The notes: generated from the letters alone by a model not told the origin. 64,000 nt of DNA from Citrobacter werkmanii NBRC 105721 (GCA_000759755.1 BBMW01000015.1:265447-329446); one strand, 5' to 3'. Counted from the stretch's first letter, positions 28,230 through 37,605 are shown. Program-made: numbers and translations.

Positions 28230-28259
28230 GAAAATATGTGACTAAAATCACATATTTTC
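28230..28259. promoter_or_regulatory. Extended CRP site upstream of btsT
   Basis: TGTGA (28237-28241), six bases and TCACA (28248-28252) match the CRP consensus exactly. The symmetry extends to 12-bp perfect arms. It could also fold as a hairpin ending the preceding gene. CRP control of yjiY/btsT is known in E. coli. Confidence 0.85.
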
Positions 28260-28280
28260 AATCTATTATGCTGAATCAAA

Positions 28281-28328
28281 ACCGCTCACTGACACTTGAG
28301 ACCGCTTAAGCTGACATACAACCGCTCA
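28281..28328 (+). promoter_or_regulatory. btsT: Three phased BtsR-type direct repeats upstream of btsT
   Basis: ACCGCTCA, ACCGCTTA and ACCGCTCA start at 28281, 28301 and 28321, exactly 20 bp apart. BtsR, the response regulator of the pyruvate-sensing BtsSR system, is known to bind repeats of ACC(G/A)CT(C/T)A upstream of this gene. Confidence 0.9.
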
Positions 28329-28460
28329 CTTATTTACCTTACTTTACGCGCGTAATTCTCTGGCAAGATCCCTCCAACATAGCAGTCAATTTACCTCCTC
28401 AAACACAAGATCAAACCCACGCGGCTTCGGCCAATTATTAATTAGATACCAGGTTTTACT

Positions 28461-30611
28461 ATGGATACGAAAAAGATATTCAAGCACATACCCTGGGTGA
28501 TTCTCGGAATCATCGGTGCATTCTGCCTCTCGGTAGTGGCATTACGTCGGGGTGAGCACATTAGTGCCCTGTGGATCGTGGTCGCCTCAGTTTCTGTTTA
28601 TCTGGTGGCCTATCGTTACTACAGTCTGTACATCGCCCAGAAAGTGATGAAACTTGACCCGACGCGCGCCACGCCGGCGGTCATCAACAATGACGGTCTG
28701 AACTACGTTCCAACCAACCGTAACGTATTGTTTGGTCACCACTTTGCTGCTATCGCTGGTGCAGGTCCGCTGGTTGGACCGGTACTGGCCGCGCAGATGG
28801 GCTACCTGCCCGGAACGTTATGGCTGCTGGCAGGCGTGGTACTGGCAGGTGCGGTACAGGACTTCATGGTGCTGTTTATCTCTTCCCGCCGTAACGGCGC
28901 ATCTCTCGGCGAGATGATCAAAGAAGAGATGGGCCCGATCCCAGGAACCATTGCCCTGTTCGGCTGCTTCTTAATCATGATCATCATCCTGGCGGTACTG
29001 GCGCTGATCGTGGTGAAAGCGCTGGCGGAAAGCCCATGGGGTGTGTTCACCGTCTGCTCAACCGTACCGATTGCGCTATTCATGGGGATCTACATGCGAT
29101 TCCTGCGCCCAGGACGTGTGGGTGAAGTGTCGGTAATTGGTATTGTGCTGCTGGTGGCTTCCATCTACTTCGGCGGCGTGATTGCGCACGACCCGTACTG
29201 GGGTCCGGCGCTGACCTTTAAAGACACCACCATTACCTTTACCCTGATTGGTTACGCGTTTATCTCTGCGCTGCTGCCGGTATGGCTGATCCTCGCCCCG
29301 CGCGACTATCTGGCGACCTTCCTGAAAATCGGCGTTATCGTCGGTCTGGCGGTGGGGATTGTTATCCTCAATCCGGAACTGAAAATGCCGGCGATGACGC
29401 AGTACGTTGATGGTACTGGCCCGCTGTGGAAAGGCGCTCTGTTCCCGTTCCTGTTTATTACCATCGCCTGTGGTGCGGTATCTGGCTTCCACGCGTTGAT
29501 TGCTTCCGGTACCACGCCGAAGCTGCTGGCTTGTGAAACCGATGCGCGCTTTATCGGTTACGGCGCGATGCTGATGGAATCCTTCGTGGCGATTATGGCG
29601 CTGGTTGCTGCGTCTATCATCGAACCGGGTCTGTACTTCGCGATGAACACCCCGCCTGCGGGCCTTGGCATCACCATGCCGAACCTGCATGAAATGAGCG
29701 GCGAAAACGCACCGCTGATTATGGCGCAGCTGAAAGATGTTACCGCACATGCGGCAGCGACCGTCAGCTCCTGGGGCTTCGTGATTTCGCCTGAGCAGAT
29801 CCTGCAGACCGCGAAAGACATCGGTGAACCGTCCGTTCTGAACCGCGCAGGTGGCGCACCGACGCTGGCCGTGGGTATCGCTCACGTGTTCCACAAAGTG
29901 CTGCCGATGGCTGATATGGGCTTCTGGTATCACTTCGGTATTCTGTTTGAAGCGCTGTTCATCCTGACCGCACTGGATGCCGGTACCCGTTCTGGCCGCT
30001 TTATGCTGCAGGATTTACTGGGTAACTTCGTGCCGTTCCTGAAGAAAACCGACTCTCTGGTTGCGGGCATCATCGGTACTGCGGGCTGCGTAGGCCTGTG
30101 GGGTTATCTGCTGTATCAAGGCGTGGTTGACCCGCTGGGCGGCGTTAAGAGCCTGTGGCCGCTGTTCGGTATCTCTAACCAGATGCTGGCTGCCGTGGCG
30201 CTGGTTCTCGGCACCGTGGTACTGGTTAAAATGCAGCGCACCAAATACATCTGGGTTACCGTGGTTCCGGCAGTCTGGCTGCTTATCTGCACCACCTGGG
30301 CGCTGGGTCTGAAACTGTTCAGCACCAACCCGCAGATGGAAGGCTTCTTCTTTATGGCGAATCAGTACAAAGAGAAGATTGCTAACGGCGGCGAACTGAC
30401 CGCGCTGCAGATTGCCAATATGAACCATATCGTCGTCAACAACTACACCAACGCAGGTCTGAGTATTCTGTTCCTGGTGGTGGTGTACAGCATCATTTTC
30501 TACGGGTTCCGTACCTGGCAGAAAGCCCGCGCCATCAACGGTCGCTCTGATAAAGAGACGCCGTATGTACCGGTGCCGGAAGGCGGCGTGAAGACCTCTT
30601 CACACCACTAA
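28461..30611 (+). CDS. btsT: Pyruvate/H+ symporter BtsT
   Basis: BtsT (YjiY) is a high-affinity pyruvate:proton symporter of the CstA family. The 716 residues equal E. coli BtsT and are nearly identical. About 18 membrane helices are present. Family-conserved segments include [23 protein letters not shown] near residues 92-115 and [17 protein letters not shown] near 505. Upstream BtsR repeats and a CRP site indicate induction by pyruvate in nutrient-poor conditions. A strong hairpin separates it from yjiX. Confidence 0.98.
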   Translation: MDTKKIFKHIPWVILGIIGAFCLSVVALRRGEHISALWIVVASVSVYLVAYRYYSLYIAQKVMKLDPTRATPAVINNDGLNYVPTNRNVLFGHHFAAIAGAGPLVGPVLAAQMGYLPGTLWLLAGVVLAGAVQDFMVLFISSRRNGASLGEMIKEEMGPIPGTIALFGCFLIMIIILAVLALIVVKALAESPWGVFTVCSTVPIALFMGIYMRFLRPGRVGEVSVIGIVLLVASIYFGGVIAHDPYWGPALTFKDTTITFTLIGYAFISALLPVWLILAPRDYLATFLKIGVIVGLAVGIVILNPELKMPAMTQYVDGTGPLWKGALFPFLFITIACGAVSGFHALIASGTTPKLLACETDARFIGYGAMLMESFVAIMALVAASIIEPGLYFAMNTPPAGLGITMPNLHEMSGENAPLIMAQLKDVTAHAAATVSSWGFVISPEQILQTAKDIGEPSVLNRAGGAPTLAVGIAHVFHKVLPMADMGFWYHFGILFEALFILTALDAGTRSGRFMLQDLLGNFVPFLKKTDSLVAGIIGTAGCVGLWGYLLYQGVVDPLGGVKSLWPLFGISNQMLAAVALVLGTVVLVKMQRTKYIWVTVVPAVWLLICTTWALGLKLFSTNPQMEGFFFMANQYKEKIANGGELTALQIANMNHIVVNNYTNAGLSILFLVVVYSIIFYGFRTWQKARAINGRSDKETPYVPVPEGGVKTSSHH

Positions 30612-30619
30612 GATGTATT

Positions 30620-30645
30620 CAGCCCCGCTTCGGCGGGGCTTTTCG
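30620..30645 (+). terminator. Terminator or attenuator between btsT and yjiX
   Basis: AGCCCCGC pairs with GCGGGGCT around a TTCG tetraloop and is followed by TTTT. yjiX starts 17 nt later, so partial read-through is likely needed for yjiX-yjiA. Confidence 0.88.
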
Positions 30646-30661
30646 CTTATCAGGATTGTTT

Positions 30662-30856
30662 ATGTTTGGTACTTTAGGGCAAGCTAAAAAATATCTCGGT
30701 CAGGCGGCGAAGATGCTGATTGGCATTCCGGACTACGACAACTACGTCGAGCACATGAAGACCAACCATCCCGATAAGCCGTACATGACCTACGAAGAAT
30801 TCTTCCGCGAGCGCCAGGAAGCCCGCTACGGTAGCGGCGGAAGCAGTTGCTGTTAG
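30662..30856 (+). CDS. yjiX: YbdD/YjiX family small protein
   Basis: A 64-residue soluble protein matching E. coli YjiX, family YbdD/YjiX. The motif [20 protein letters not shown] and the [13 protein letters not shown] stretch are conserved. The E. coli paralogue YbdD accompanies CstA in the same way YjiX accompanies BtsT, which suggests a role tied to these peptide/pyruvate carriers. It ends in two cysteines. AGGA precedes the ATG at 30662; an in-frame TTG two codons earlier is less likely. It is 12 nt upstream of yjiA. Confidence 0.92.
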   Translation: MFGTLGQAKKYLGQAAKMLIGIPDYDNYVEHMKTNHPDKPYMTYEEFFRERQEARYGSGGSSCC

Positions 30857-30868
30857 AAGGAGAAGTGA

Positions 30869-31825
30869 ATGACCCCGATTGCAGTTACCCTACTCACCGG
30901 TTTTCTTGGCGCGGGTAAAACCACCCTGCTACGCCATATTCTCAACGAGCAGCACGGTTACAAGATTGCCGTTATCGAAAACGAATTCGGCGAAGTTTCG
31001 GTGGACGATCAACTGATTGGCGACCGCGCCACGCAGATCAAAACCCTGACCAACGGCTGCATTTGCTGTACCCGTTCTAATGAACTGGAAGATGCCTTGT
31101 TAGACCTGCTCGACAACCTCGACAAAGGCACCATCAATTTTGACCGTCTGGTGATCGAGTGCACCGGCATGGCCGACCCCGGCCCGATTATCCAGACCTT
31201 TTTCTCCCATGAAGTGATTTGCGAACGCTACCTGCTGGACGGCGTAATTGCGCTGGTTGACGCGGTGCATGCCGACGAGCAGATGAACCAGTTTACCATC
31301 GCCCAGTCGCAGGTCGGCTATGCTGACCGCATCCTGCTGACCAAAACCGACGTCGCAGGTGAAAGCGAAAAACTGCGTGAGCGCCTGGCGCGCATTAACG
31401 CCCGTGCGCCGATTTACACCGTCACGCATGGCGATATCGACCTCTCTCTGCTTTTTGACACCAACGGTTTTATGCTGGAAGAGAACGTGGTCAGCGCCAA
31501 ACCGCGCTTCCACTTTATCGCCGACAAGCAAAACGATATTTCCTCGATCGTCGTCGAACTGGATTACCCGGTGAACATCAGCGACGTGTCGCGGGTAATG
31601 GAAAATCTGCTGCTGGAATCCGCCGAGAAGCTGCTGCGCTATAAAGGCATGCTGTGGATTGAAGGCGAGCCAAACCGCCTGCTGTTCCAGGGCGTACAGC
31701 GCCTGTACAGCGCCGACTGGGACCGCCCGTGGGGCGACGAAACGCCGCACAGCCTGCTGGTGTTTATCGGTATTAATCTGCCGGAAGACGAGATCAGAGC
31801 CGCGTTTGCGGGGTTGAAGAAGTAG
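30869..31825 (+). CDS. yjiA: COG0523/G3E-family metal-binding GTPase YjiA
   Basis: A 318-residue P-loop GTPase equal in length to E. coli YjiA. Walker A is GFLGAGKTTLL at residues 9-19. The metal-binding CxCC signature is GCICC near residues 64-68. The guanine motif TKTD is near residue 155. The C-terminal CobW_C domain follows. The family delivers or chaperones metals such as zinc; the client protein of YjiA is unknown. AGGAG lies ahead of the ATG. It is the last gene of the btsT-yjiX-yjiA cluster. Confidence 0.95.
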   Translation: MTPIAVTLLTGFLGAGKTTLLRHILNEQHGYKIAVIENEFGEVSVDDQLIGDRATQIKTLTNGCICCTRSNELEDALLDLLDNLDKGTINFDRLVIECTGMADPGPIIQTFFSHEVICERYLLDGVIALVDAVHADEQMNQFTIAQSQVGYADRILLTKTDVAGESEKLRERLARINARAPIYTVTHGDIDLSLLFDTNGFMLEENVVSAKPRFHFIADKQNDISSIVVELDYPVNISDVSRVMENLLLESAEKLLRYKGMLWIEGEPNRLLFQGVQRLYSADWDRPWGDETPHSLLVFIGINLPEDEIRAAFAGLKK

Positions 31826-31830
31826 ATTTT

Positions 31831-31864
31831 TGTAGGCCGGATTAGGCGCAGCCGCCATCCGGCA
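31831..31864. repeat. REP element
   Basis: A single REP unit with arms TAGGCCGGAT and GCCATCCGGC lies between the converging ends of yjiA and the FUSC-like gene. Confidence 0.88.
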
Positions 31865-31877
31865 CTCACAGCCCCAC

Positions 31878-32942
31878 TTATTCGGTAATCACAAACTGTG
31901 TCGCGGCAAAGCAGTTCAAAACCCGGTGTACCAGAAATACCATCGTTAGCGTTGCCACCAGCGCGACGGTGACGGAGGTGATACGGTACAGATCGCTGAA
32001 TACCAGGTCCTGATCCGGGTGCAGGTTCTGGCCAAACATAATGCCGATGGTGGTGATACTGGCAAACCCCACGCCTGCGCCGACTTTTTCCATTACGTGC
32101 AGGCGGGCGCTGAATGCCAGCCCAAGGCCAATCAGCGGCATCATCAGCACCATATGGTTGCTGAAATCATAGATAAGCAGCTGCACCAGCAGAATATACA
32201 GACAGGCCAGCACCACGCCAACCACACGCCAGATCGAGCTAATCACCGCCCCGCGATAGTGCATAGGAAACAGAATCAAAATGCCTGCCATCAGCGCTGA
32301 CAGCGAATCACTCAAATCGCAGATCTGGAAGACCACAAAAATCATCGTCGCCACCGTACCGGAAAGCAGCGACTCGTGACGAACCCGGGCGGCATCTTTT
32401 TCAATGCGCGGCGGCGGCTGGCGGGGTTCCATGTCCGGGATCAGATAATGCAGCAGCGCGCTCAGCGCCACCGCCATGACGCAGGCTTCCATATTGGAAA
32501 ACATCAGCGTATGCCAGTTGGTGGTGGGATAACTCATAAAGTTGAGCATCGTGCTCTGACACACTACGCCCATCGAGCCGAGCAAAAACAGCGGCCCTTT
32601 ACTCATAAAGCGAAAACGCATCACGTACAGACCAAACACCACCAGCGTCATAATCAGCGGCCATTGTGAGAGATAGCCGACGATTAGCACCATTTCAACG
32701 CAGTTCACCGCCGCGCTGAACACAAACTGTTTTGCCACATGGCGGTTGAATACCGGCACCAGCGACTGCAGCATCAGCGGATAAACCACAGAAAATACAC
32801 CGTACTGCACGTTGTAGAAGGTCGAGATACTCAGCGCGATTGTCCCGGCGACGGAAATCCGCAGGGTCTGGCGAAAGTCATTGGCGGTGTAGACGATATT
32901 CCCGTGCGGCGTAAAGACGTGGGCCAGCGTGTTAATAGACAT
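31878..32942 (-). CDS. FUSC/DUF2955-type inner-membrane efflux component
   Basis: A 354-residue membrane protein with about ten helices in two blocks, separated by a soluble stretch near residues 165-200 (HYLIPDMEPRQPPPRIEKDAA begins it). This layout fits the AaeB/FUSC-like efflux subunits that work with a HlyD-type adaptor. The ATG at 32942 overlaps the end of the adaptor gene by 11 nt, so the two are translationally coupled. With the MarR gene it forms one operon. The exported compound is unknown; aromatic acids are a common substrate of relatives. Confidence 0.82.
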   Translation of the reverse strand: MSINTLAHVFTPHGNIVYTANDFRQTLRISVAGTIALSISTFYNVQYGVFSVVYPLMLQSLVPVFNRHVAKQFVFSAAVNCVEMVLIVGYLSQWPLIMTLVVFGLYVMRFRFMSKGPLFLLGSMGVVCQSTMLNFMSYPTTNWHTLMFSNMEACVMAVALSALLHYLIPDMEPRQPPPRIEKDAARVRHESLLSGTVATMIFVVFQICDLSDSLSALMAGILILFPMHYRGAVISSIWRVVGVVLACLYILLVQLLIYDFSNHMVLMMPLIGLGLAFSARLHVMEKVGAGVGFASITTIGIMFGQNLHPDQDLVFSDLYRITSVTVALVATLTMVFLVHRVLNCFAATQFVITE

Positions 32943-33999
32943 AATGCAGCCAGCTAACGAGGTGGATCTGCGCCCCGGCAAAAGTGCGAGCGAACATCCC
33001 CTCGCTGTTATACAGCTGTACCGTGGCGCGCGCCCCGGTCGGTAACGGCGTGTCGAGCGGTTCGTTCAGCGCTACGTGAATGCGCATACGCTGGGCATCG
33101 CGCACCCAGCGGGTGGACTGTTCCGGCTGCGACAGCTGGCCGTTAACCTGCTCCTGGCCCGCCAGAATACCGGCATCACTGCTGGTGACGCGGGCAGAGA
33201 AAACCTTGCCCGGCATGGCGTCGAACACCACGGCGGCATCGGTATCCACGCGAGTTTGGCGCAGGCTTTTCTCGCGAAAGTCGGCCACGATATCGGTCTG
33301 ATGGCTGACCAGCGCCAGCAGCGGCGTGGCGGCGGTGGCGTAAAGTCCGGGGCTAAGCTGGAGGTTACTCACTATACCGTCGGTCTGGGCATACACTTTG
33401 CTCCAGCTGAGGTTCAGCTGCGCCTCTTCCAGCGCGTTACGGTATTTTTGCAGCGTCACGTTGCGCTTGTCATCGCGCTCGCCGCGCTGGATCAGCAGGT
33501 TCTGAATACTGGCGTTGAGCGCCGCCACCGACTGTTCGCTGGTCTGCCAGGCGGTGCGCACCTTATCGAGATCGGATTGCGACACATTCTGCATGGCACT
33601 CAGGCGTTGATAGCGGTCAAAGGTAGTCTTATCGTTGCGGGCGTTGAATTGCGCGGTGCGCAGATTAGCGCGCGCGGAGGCGATCTGCGCATCCAGCTGT
33701 TGGTTGCTCAGCTTCGCCTGCTCAAGGGCGATTTGCGCCGCTTCGACCTTATTGATAAACGGCGTCGGATCCAGCTCGTACAGCAAATCGCCCTTTTTCA
33801 CCTGGCTATTGTTATGTACATGCACCTGCGAGACGTAGCCGGATACGCGTGAAGAAACAGGCGTTACCACGCGCATCACCGTGGAGTCCGGCGTCAGCGG
33901 GATCCAGATATCAGCAACGATAAACCAAGCGAATATTACCAGGAAAGCGGCAATACTCACCCTTACCCAACGGGCAAATTTTTGTTCTGGGGTCATCAT
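32932..33999 (-). CDS. HlyD/EmrA-type membrane fusion protein
   Basis: A 355-residue periplasmic adaptor anchored by one N-terminal helix (residues about 11-32). The lipoyl half-motifs VTPVSSRVSGYVSQVHV and AQTDGIVSNLQLSPGLYA flank a coiled-coil hairpin from about residue 75 to 185, and a beta-barrel follows. Such adaptors link an inner-membrane pump to an outer-membrane channel such as TolC. It lies 6 nt after the MarR gene and overlaps the FUSC-like gene, so all three act together. Confidence 0.9.
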   Translation of the reverse strand: MMTPEQKFARWVRVSIAAFLVIFAWFIVADIWIPLTPDSTVMRVVTPVSSRVSGYVSQVHVHNNSQVKKGDLLYELDPTPFINKVEAAQIALEQAKLSNQQLDAQIASARANLRTAQFNARNDKTTFDRYQRLSAMQNVSQSDLDKVRTAWQTSEQSVAALNASIQNLLIQRGERDDKRNVTLQKYRNALEEAQLNLSWSKVYAQTDGIVSNLQLSPGLYATAATPLLALVSHQTDIVADFREKSLRQTRVDTDAAVVFDAMPGKVFSARVTSSDAGILAGQEQVNGQLSQPEQSTRWVRDAQRMRIHVALNEPLDTPLPTGARATVQLYNSEGMFARTFAGAQIHLVSWLHYVY

Positions 34000-34005
34000 A
34001 GTTTT

Positions 34006-34470
34006 TTAGTGTTGATTATCTTCTTCGCGGATTGTCCGCAAATTGCAGGCGAGTTGATTTAACGTCGTGCTAAAGGCGGCAAGCTCCGCTTCAGAAATAG
34101 TACAGGTGACGCGATGTTGGTATGTCTCAATCACCCGGTTAAGTTCTTCAAGCCTTGAGCGGCCTTGCGCGGTCAGCGTTAACAGTCGGATGCGTTTGTC
34201 ATAAGGCGATGTGGAACGCAGCAGGTAGCCCTGCTTTTCCAGTAGTGTGAGGGTGCGCATCAGCGGCGGCAGTTCAATGCCCTGCACCTCCGCCAGTTCA
34301 CTGACCGAGACGTTGTCTCCCAGTTGATACAGCTGCATCAATACCGTCCAGCTTGATTGCGTCAGGCCAGTATCGGTGATGGCAGCATCAATAATGGCCC
34401 GCCACTGACGCACCACCATTGCCATGCGCATCCCCATCGGACGGCGGGCAAACAGTTCATCTTCAGTCAT
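34006..34470 (-). CDS. MarR-family transcription regulator
   Basis: A 154-residue MarR/SlyA-type winged-helix protein. The recognition region is VSVSELAEVQGIELPPLMRTLTLLEKQGYLLRSTSPYDKRIRLLTLT in family terms, residues about 55-100, with the DxR wing intact. It is the first gene of the operon with the adaptor and the FUSC-like pump, so it is probably a local repressor released by the exported compound. Two palindromes upstream are candidate operators. Confidence 0.9.
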   Translation of the reverse strand: MTEDELFARRPMGMRMAMVVRQWRAIIDAAITDTGLTQSSWTVLMQLYQLGDNVSVSELAEVQGIELPPLMRTLTLLEKQGYLLRSTSPYDKRIRLLTLTAQGRSRLEELNRVIETYQHRVTCTISEAELAAFSTTLNQLACNLRTIREEDNQH

Positions 34471-34506
34471 ATATCTTTTTCCTCATCGCTGATGAAGAAA
34501 ATAATA

Positions 34507-34556
34507 CTTATCATGGTAAGCATCAAGAAACAGACTATCAACAAGCATCAATTGAT
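34507..34556. promoter_or_regulatory. Candidate MarR operators
   Basis: CTTATCATGGTAAG (34507-34520) is a palindrome with one mismatched pair, and ATCAATTGAT (34547-34556) is perfect. Both lie 37-86 nt upstream of the MarR start, where an autorepressor would bind. Confidence 0.5.
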
Positions 34557-34619
34557 AAACACAGTGAATATAAAAGAGGCCAGATGCGCTAACACCCGGC
34601 CTAGGTCGATAGAAAATAA

Positions 34620-34784
34620 TTACTCCACCTGATCGCGTCGCAGCCCGACGTCACGTAGGCGCTCATCGCTCATCTGGTGCAACAGACGCCGCGTTTGCGC
34701 CCGTAGCCGCCATGCTTTGTATGCCCGCCAGATCAGTACAAACCCAATAAACGGCTGCTTTGCTCTATTCTCATGAAATTCCAT
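34620..34784 (-). CDS. yjiS: DUF1127 small basic protein YjiS
   Basis: This 54-residue protein is translated from the minus strand as MEFHENRAKQPFIGFVLIWR and so on, ending GLRRDQVE. The C-terminal half carries the DUF1127 (YjiS-like) signature LLHQMSDERLRDVGLRRDQ. It equals E. coli YjiS in length. GGGAGG lies 6 nt before the ATG. Small DUF1127 proteins are arginine-rich, and in other bacteria some bind RNA or respond to stress and phosphate; the role of YjiS is not settled. It is divergent from yjiR. Confidence 0.92.
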   Translation of the reverse strand: MEFHENRAKQPFIGFVLIWRAYKAWRLRAQTRRLLHQMSDERLRDVGLRRDQVE

Positions 34785-34837
34785 ACCTTGCCTCCCACCT
34801 TGCCAGAGGCTTTATATTCACGAATTTGGGTCTGAAC

Positions 34838-34940
34838 AATACAGACTCACAAAGTACTTTTATTTAACATACAGATTGGTTAAAAAGAGTTCTGAATCGC
34901 TTTTTTCACGCCAATCTGTACTGGTTTTTTAATCTGTATG
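34838..34940. promoter_or_regulatory. Repeated ATACAGATT half-sites upstream of yjiR
   Basis: Related half-sites occur at 34838-34847 (AATACAGACT), 34869-34879 (ATACAGATTGG), 34911-34920 (CCAATCTGTA, inverted) and 34931-34940 (AATCTGTATG, inverted). MocR-type regulators are known to bind repeated half-sites in their own divergent promoters. Confidence 0.6.
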
Positions 34941-34960
34941 GCACCCATGAGGGATACAGC

Positions 34961-36373
34961 ATGACGCGTTACCAACATCTGGCCAATCTTCTGGCCGAAC
35001 GCATTGAGCAGGGGCTGTATCGCCATGGCGAAAAATTACCTTCGGTGCGTAGCTTGAGTCAGGAACATGGGGTCAGTATCAGCACCGTCCAGCAGGCCTA
35101 TCAGACGCTGGAACAACTACAGCTGATCACGCCGCAGCCGCGTTCCGGTTATTTTGTCGCGCCACAAAAAGCACAACCGCCGGTGCCGCCAATGTCGCGC
35201 CCGGTACAGCGTCCGGTCGAGATAACCCAGTGGGATCAGGTGCTGGACATGCTGGCAGGTCATGCGGATAAATCGGTAATCCCTTTTAGCAGTGGCGTGC
35301 CCGATATCAACCAACCCAGCCTGAAGCCACTGTGGCGCGAGCTAAGCCGTGTGGCGCAGCATAATCTCAAGGCGGTGCTGGGTTACGATGAATTACCTGG
35401 CTGTCGGGAATTGCGTCAACAGATTGCCCGGCTCATGCTGGACGGCGGTTCGGTCGTCACTGCGGATGATATTGTGATTACTAATGGCAGCCAGAGCGGA
35501 ATGTCGCTGGCGCTGCTAACGGTCTGCCAGCCTGGCGATATTGTCGCCGTTGAATCTCCCGCCTATTACGGCACCATGCAGCTGCTACGCGGATTAGGGA
35601 TCAAAGTTATTGAGATCCCGACCGATCCGGATGCCGGGATCAGCATTGAAGCGCTGGAACTGGCGCTGGATCAGTGGCCGATTAAAGGGGTGATCCTGGT
35701 TCCTAACTGCAACAACCCGCTCGGCTTTATTATGCCGGATGCGCGTAAACGCGCTGTGCTCGCCCTCGCCCAGCAGCACGATATTGTTATTTTTGAAGAT
35801 GATGTGTACGGAGAGCTTGCTACAGAATATCCACGTCCGCGCACAATCCATTCCAGGGACAGCGACGGTCGGGTGCTACTGTGCAGCTCATTTACCAAAT
35901 CCGTGGCGCCGGGATTGCGCGTCGGTTGGGTTATTCCCGGTCGTTATCACGATAAATTTCTGCATATGAAATATGCCGTCATCGGCACTAACGTTCCTGC
36001 TACACAGCTGGCGGCCGCCACCTTCGTGCGCGAGGGGCATTATCATCGTCATGTTCGCCGTATGCGTCAGATCTACCAGCGGAATATGGAGATCTATACC
36101 TGCTGGGTACGGGAATATTTCCCCTGCGGGATCTGCGTCACCCGACCAAAAGGCGGCTTTATGCTGTGGGTGGAATTACCACAGCAGGTCGATATGGTCT
36201 GCGTTGCCAAACAGCTCTGTCGCCTGAAAATCCAGGTCGCGCCTGGCTCACTATTCTCTGCATCCGGTAAATACCGCAACTGCGTACGCATCAATTGTGC
36301 ATTGCCGCCAAACGAGAAGCATCGGGAAGTCATGCAAAAGCTCGGCGAGGCGGTGAAAACGGCGATGGAGTAA
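34961..36373 (+). CDS. yjiR: MocR-family regulator YjiR (GntR helix-turn-helix plus aminotransferase fold)
   Basis: A 470-residue fusion equal in length to E. coli YjiR. The GntR winged helix is at residues 1-70, including LPSVRSLSQEHGVSISTVQQAYQTLE. A linker leads to a fold-type I aminotransferase domain with FEDDVYGEL and the PLP lysine in SSFTKSVAPGLRVGW near residue 310. MocR proteins use PLP as a sensor; the gene controlled by YjiR is unknown. Repeated half-sites upstream suggest autoregulation. yjiS is divergent and could be a target. Confidence 0.94.
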   Translation: MTRYQHLANLLAERIEQGLYRHGEKLPSVRSLSQEHGVSISTVQQAYQTLEQLQLITPQPRSGYFVAPQKAQPPVPPMSRPVQRPVEITQWDQVLDMLAGHADKSVIPFSSGVPDINQPSLKPLWRELSRVAQHNLKAVLGYDELPGCRELRQQIARLMLDGGSVVTADDIVITNGSQSGMSLALLTVCQPGDIVAVESPAYYGTMQLLRGLGIKVIEIPTDPDAGISIEALELALDQWPIKGVILVPNCNNPLGFIMPDARKRAVLALAQQHDIVIFEDDVYGELATEYPRPRTIHSRDSDGRVLLCSSFTKSVAPGLRVGWVIPGRYHDKFLHMKYAVIGTNVPATQLAAATFVREGHYHRHVRRMRQIYQRNMEIYTCWVREYFPCGICVTRPKGGFMLWVELPQQVDMVCVAKQLCRLKIQVAPGSLFSASGKYRNCVRINCALPPNEKHREVMQKLGEAVKTAME

Positions 36374-36423
36374 CCGGACCATCCGGTGCTTCCGGGCAGG
36401 CGATTAAGCGGTTTAAATCATCT

Positions 36424-37374
36424 CTAATGGCTTAAACCCTGAATATCTTCAGCGGAAAGTCGGGTAATTTTTTGTACCGTGCTGATATCGATACCGTCGG
36501 CCAGCATAGTGCGGGCAATACGTAGCGCCTCATCACGTCGCCCCTTTATCAGTCCTTCTTGTTTACCTTCTTGTTTACCTTCAAGCTTGCCTTCAAGCCA
36601 TCCTTTTTGAAATCCTGCCTCATGTAATCTGTCTGCGATCGTCATCAAATGCTCCTTGTACTGCGGTGAACGTTCGGCAACCCCGCGAATAAACTCACTG
36701 AATCGAGGTGCATCGCCAGTTCGTAAAATATAATTAAACAGCGTCTTTATCTGAGTGTCATTAGTCAGTCCGGTAAGTAGCAGGGAAACAATTTGCTCGA
36801 CCAATCCCATAAGATCGCGTTGACGGATATGTTTTTGGATTAACTCCAACAGCGCCATACGTCGATGCTGCACAATTTCGTCATCCGGTATGACCGTAAT
36901 ATCCACCAGCGGAAACGCCGCTGCATACAGCTGACGAGCCAGCTTCGGGTTGGCAAACTCATCCAGCCAGCACAATGAATAAGGGTACGGGCTTTTAGCG
37001 CCGTGATAGAACAGCATCGGCACCACCAGCGGCAACTGCTGATGCCCAGCATCTAAATGTTTCTGCATGGCTGCTACCGCATAGCGCATCAACCGGAATG
37101 CCATATGTGCATCCGGTGTGCTCTGGTGTTCAATCACTACATAAATATACCCATCGCCCTCCGTCGTTTTCACCGACCAAAGCACGTCGGAATAGGACGC
37201 GCGTAAATTCTCTTCAATGAAACTATCTGACTCGAGTTTCAGCGTCTGAAGATCGCAAAGTTCGCGTAGCGAAGCGGGAAGATGTATTTGCAGAAAATCC
37301 CGTGCGGTCTCAGGGTGACGTAAGAACGTTTTAAAGACCGCATCATGCGGTGTGGAAGTGGAAGCTTTGTTCAT
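36424..37374 (-). CDS. rpnD: Rpn-family recombination-promoting nuclease (YhgA-like transposase family)
   Basis: A 316-residue protein of the Rpn/PD-(D/E)XK family. The N-terminal signature [21 protein letters not shown] and the catalytic-type segments SDVLWSV and [11 protein letters not shown] near residues 62-85 are intact. E. coli Rpn proteins are Mg-dependent DNA endonucleases that raise recombination. The E. coli gene at this locus (yjiP-yjiQ, rpnD) is broken, while this frame is complete. A four-unit EGK repeat near residues 258-275 is encoded by 12-bp tandem repeats. The symbol rests on position and family, not a full alignment. Confidence 0.85.
   Translation of the reverse strand: MNKASTSTPHDAVFKTFLRHPETARDFLQIHLPASLRELCDLQTLKLESDSFIEENLRASYSDVLWSVKTTEGDGYIYVVIEHQSTPDAHMAFRLMRYAVAAMQKHLDAGHQQLPLVVPMLFYHGAKSPYPYSLCWLDEFANPKLARQLYAAAFPLVDITVIPDDEIVQHRRMALLELIQKHIRQRDLMGLVEQIVSLLLTGLTNDTQIKTLFNYILRTGDAPRFSEFIRGVAERSPQYKEHLMTIADRLHEAGFQKGWLEGKLEGKQEGKQEGLIKGRRDEALRIARTMLADGIDISTVQKITRLSAEDIQGLSH
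36555..36602. repeat. Four 12-bp tandem repeats within the Rpn gene
   Basis: Units start at 36555, 36567, 36579 and 36591. The first two are identical (CTTCTTGTTTAC) and the other two begin CTTCAAGC. They encode EGKQ/EGKL-type units, so unit gain or loss would keep the frame. Confidence 0.85.
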
Positions 37375-37605
37375 GGCGATCTTTCACCTGAAAATAAGAT
37401 GCCATGACTGTAGCGCCGGAAAACTCCCCCCCTCACCTGCAACTTTCTCTCTTTGCGAGGCGATTTCCGGGATAACAACGTCCTTATGTAACGTCTGCAT
37501 TGGTCTGGAACGCGTCCCGCAGAATCACGACCTCAATGCACATTCCCGCTTTTTCATCGCACGTCCTGTGCTATAACAAATCATCACTTTCATGGAGAGC
37601 ACGAT

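Noticed and set aside
29076-29933. A 285-codon minus-strand frame within btsT.
   Set aside because: It is antisense to the highly conserved transporter and has a His/Arg/Gln-rich composition typical of shadows.
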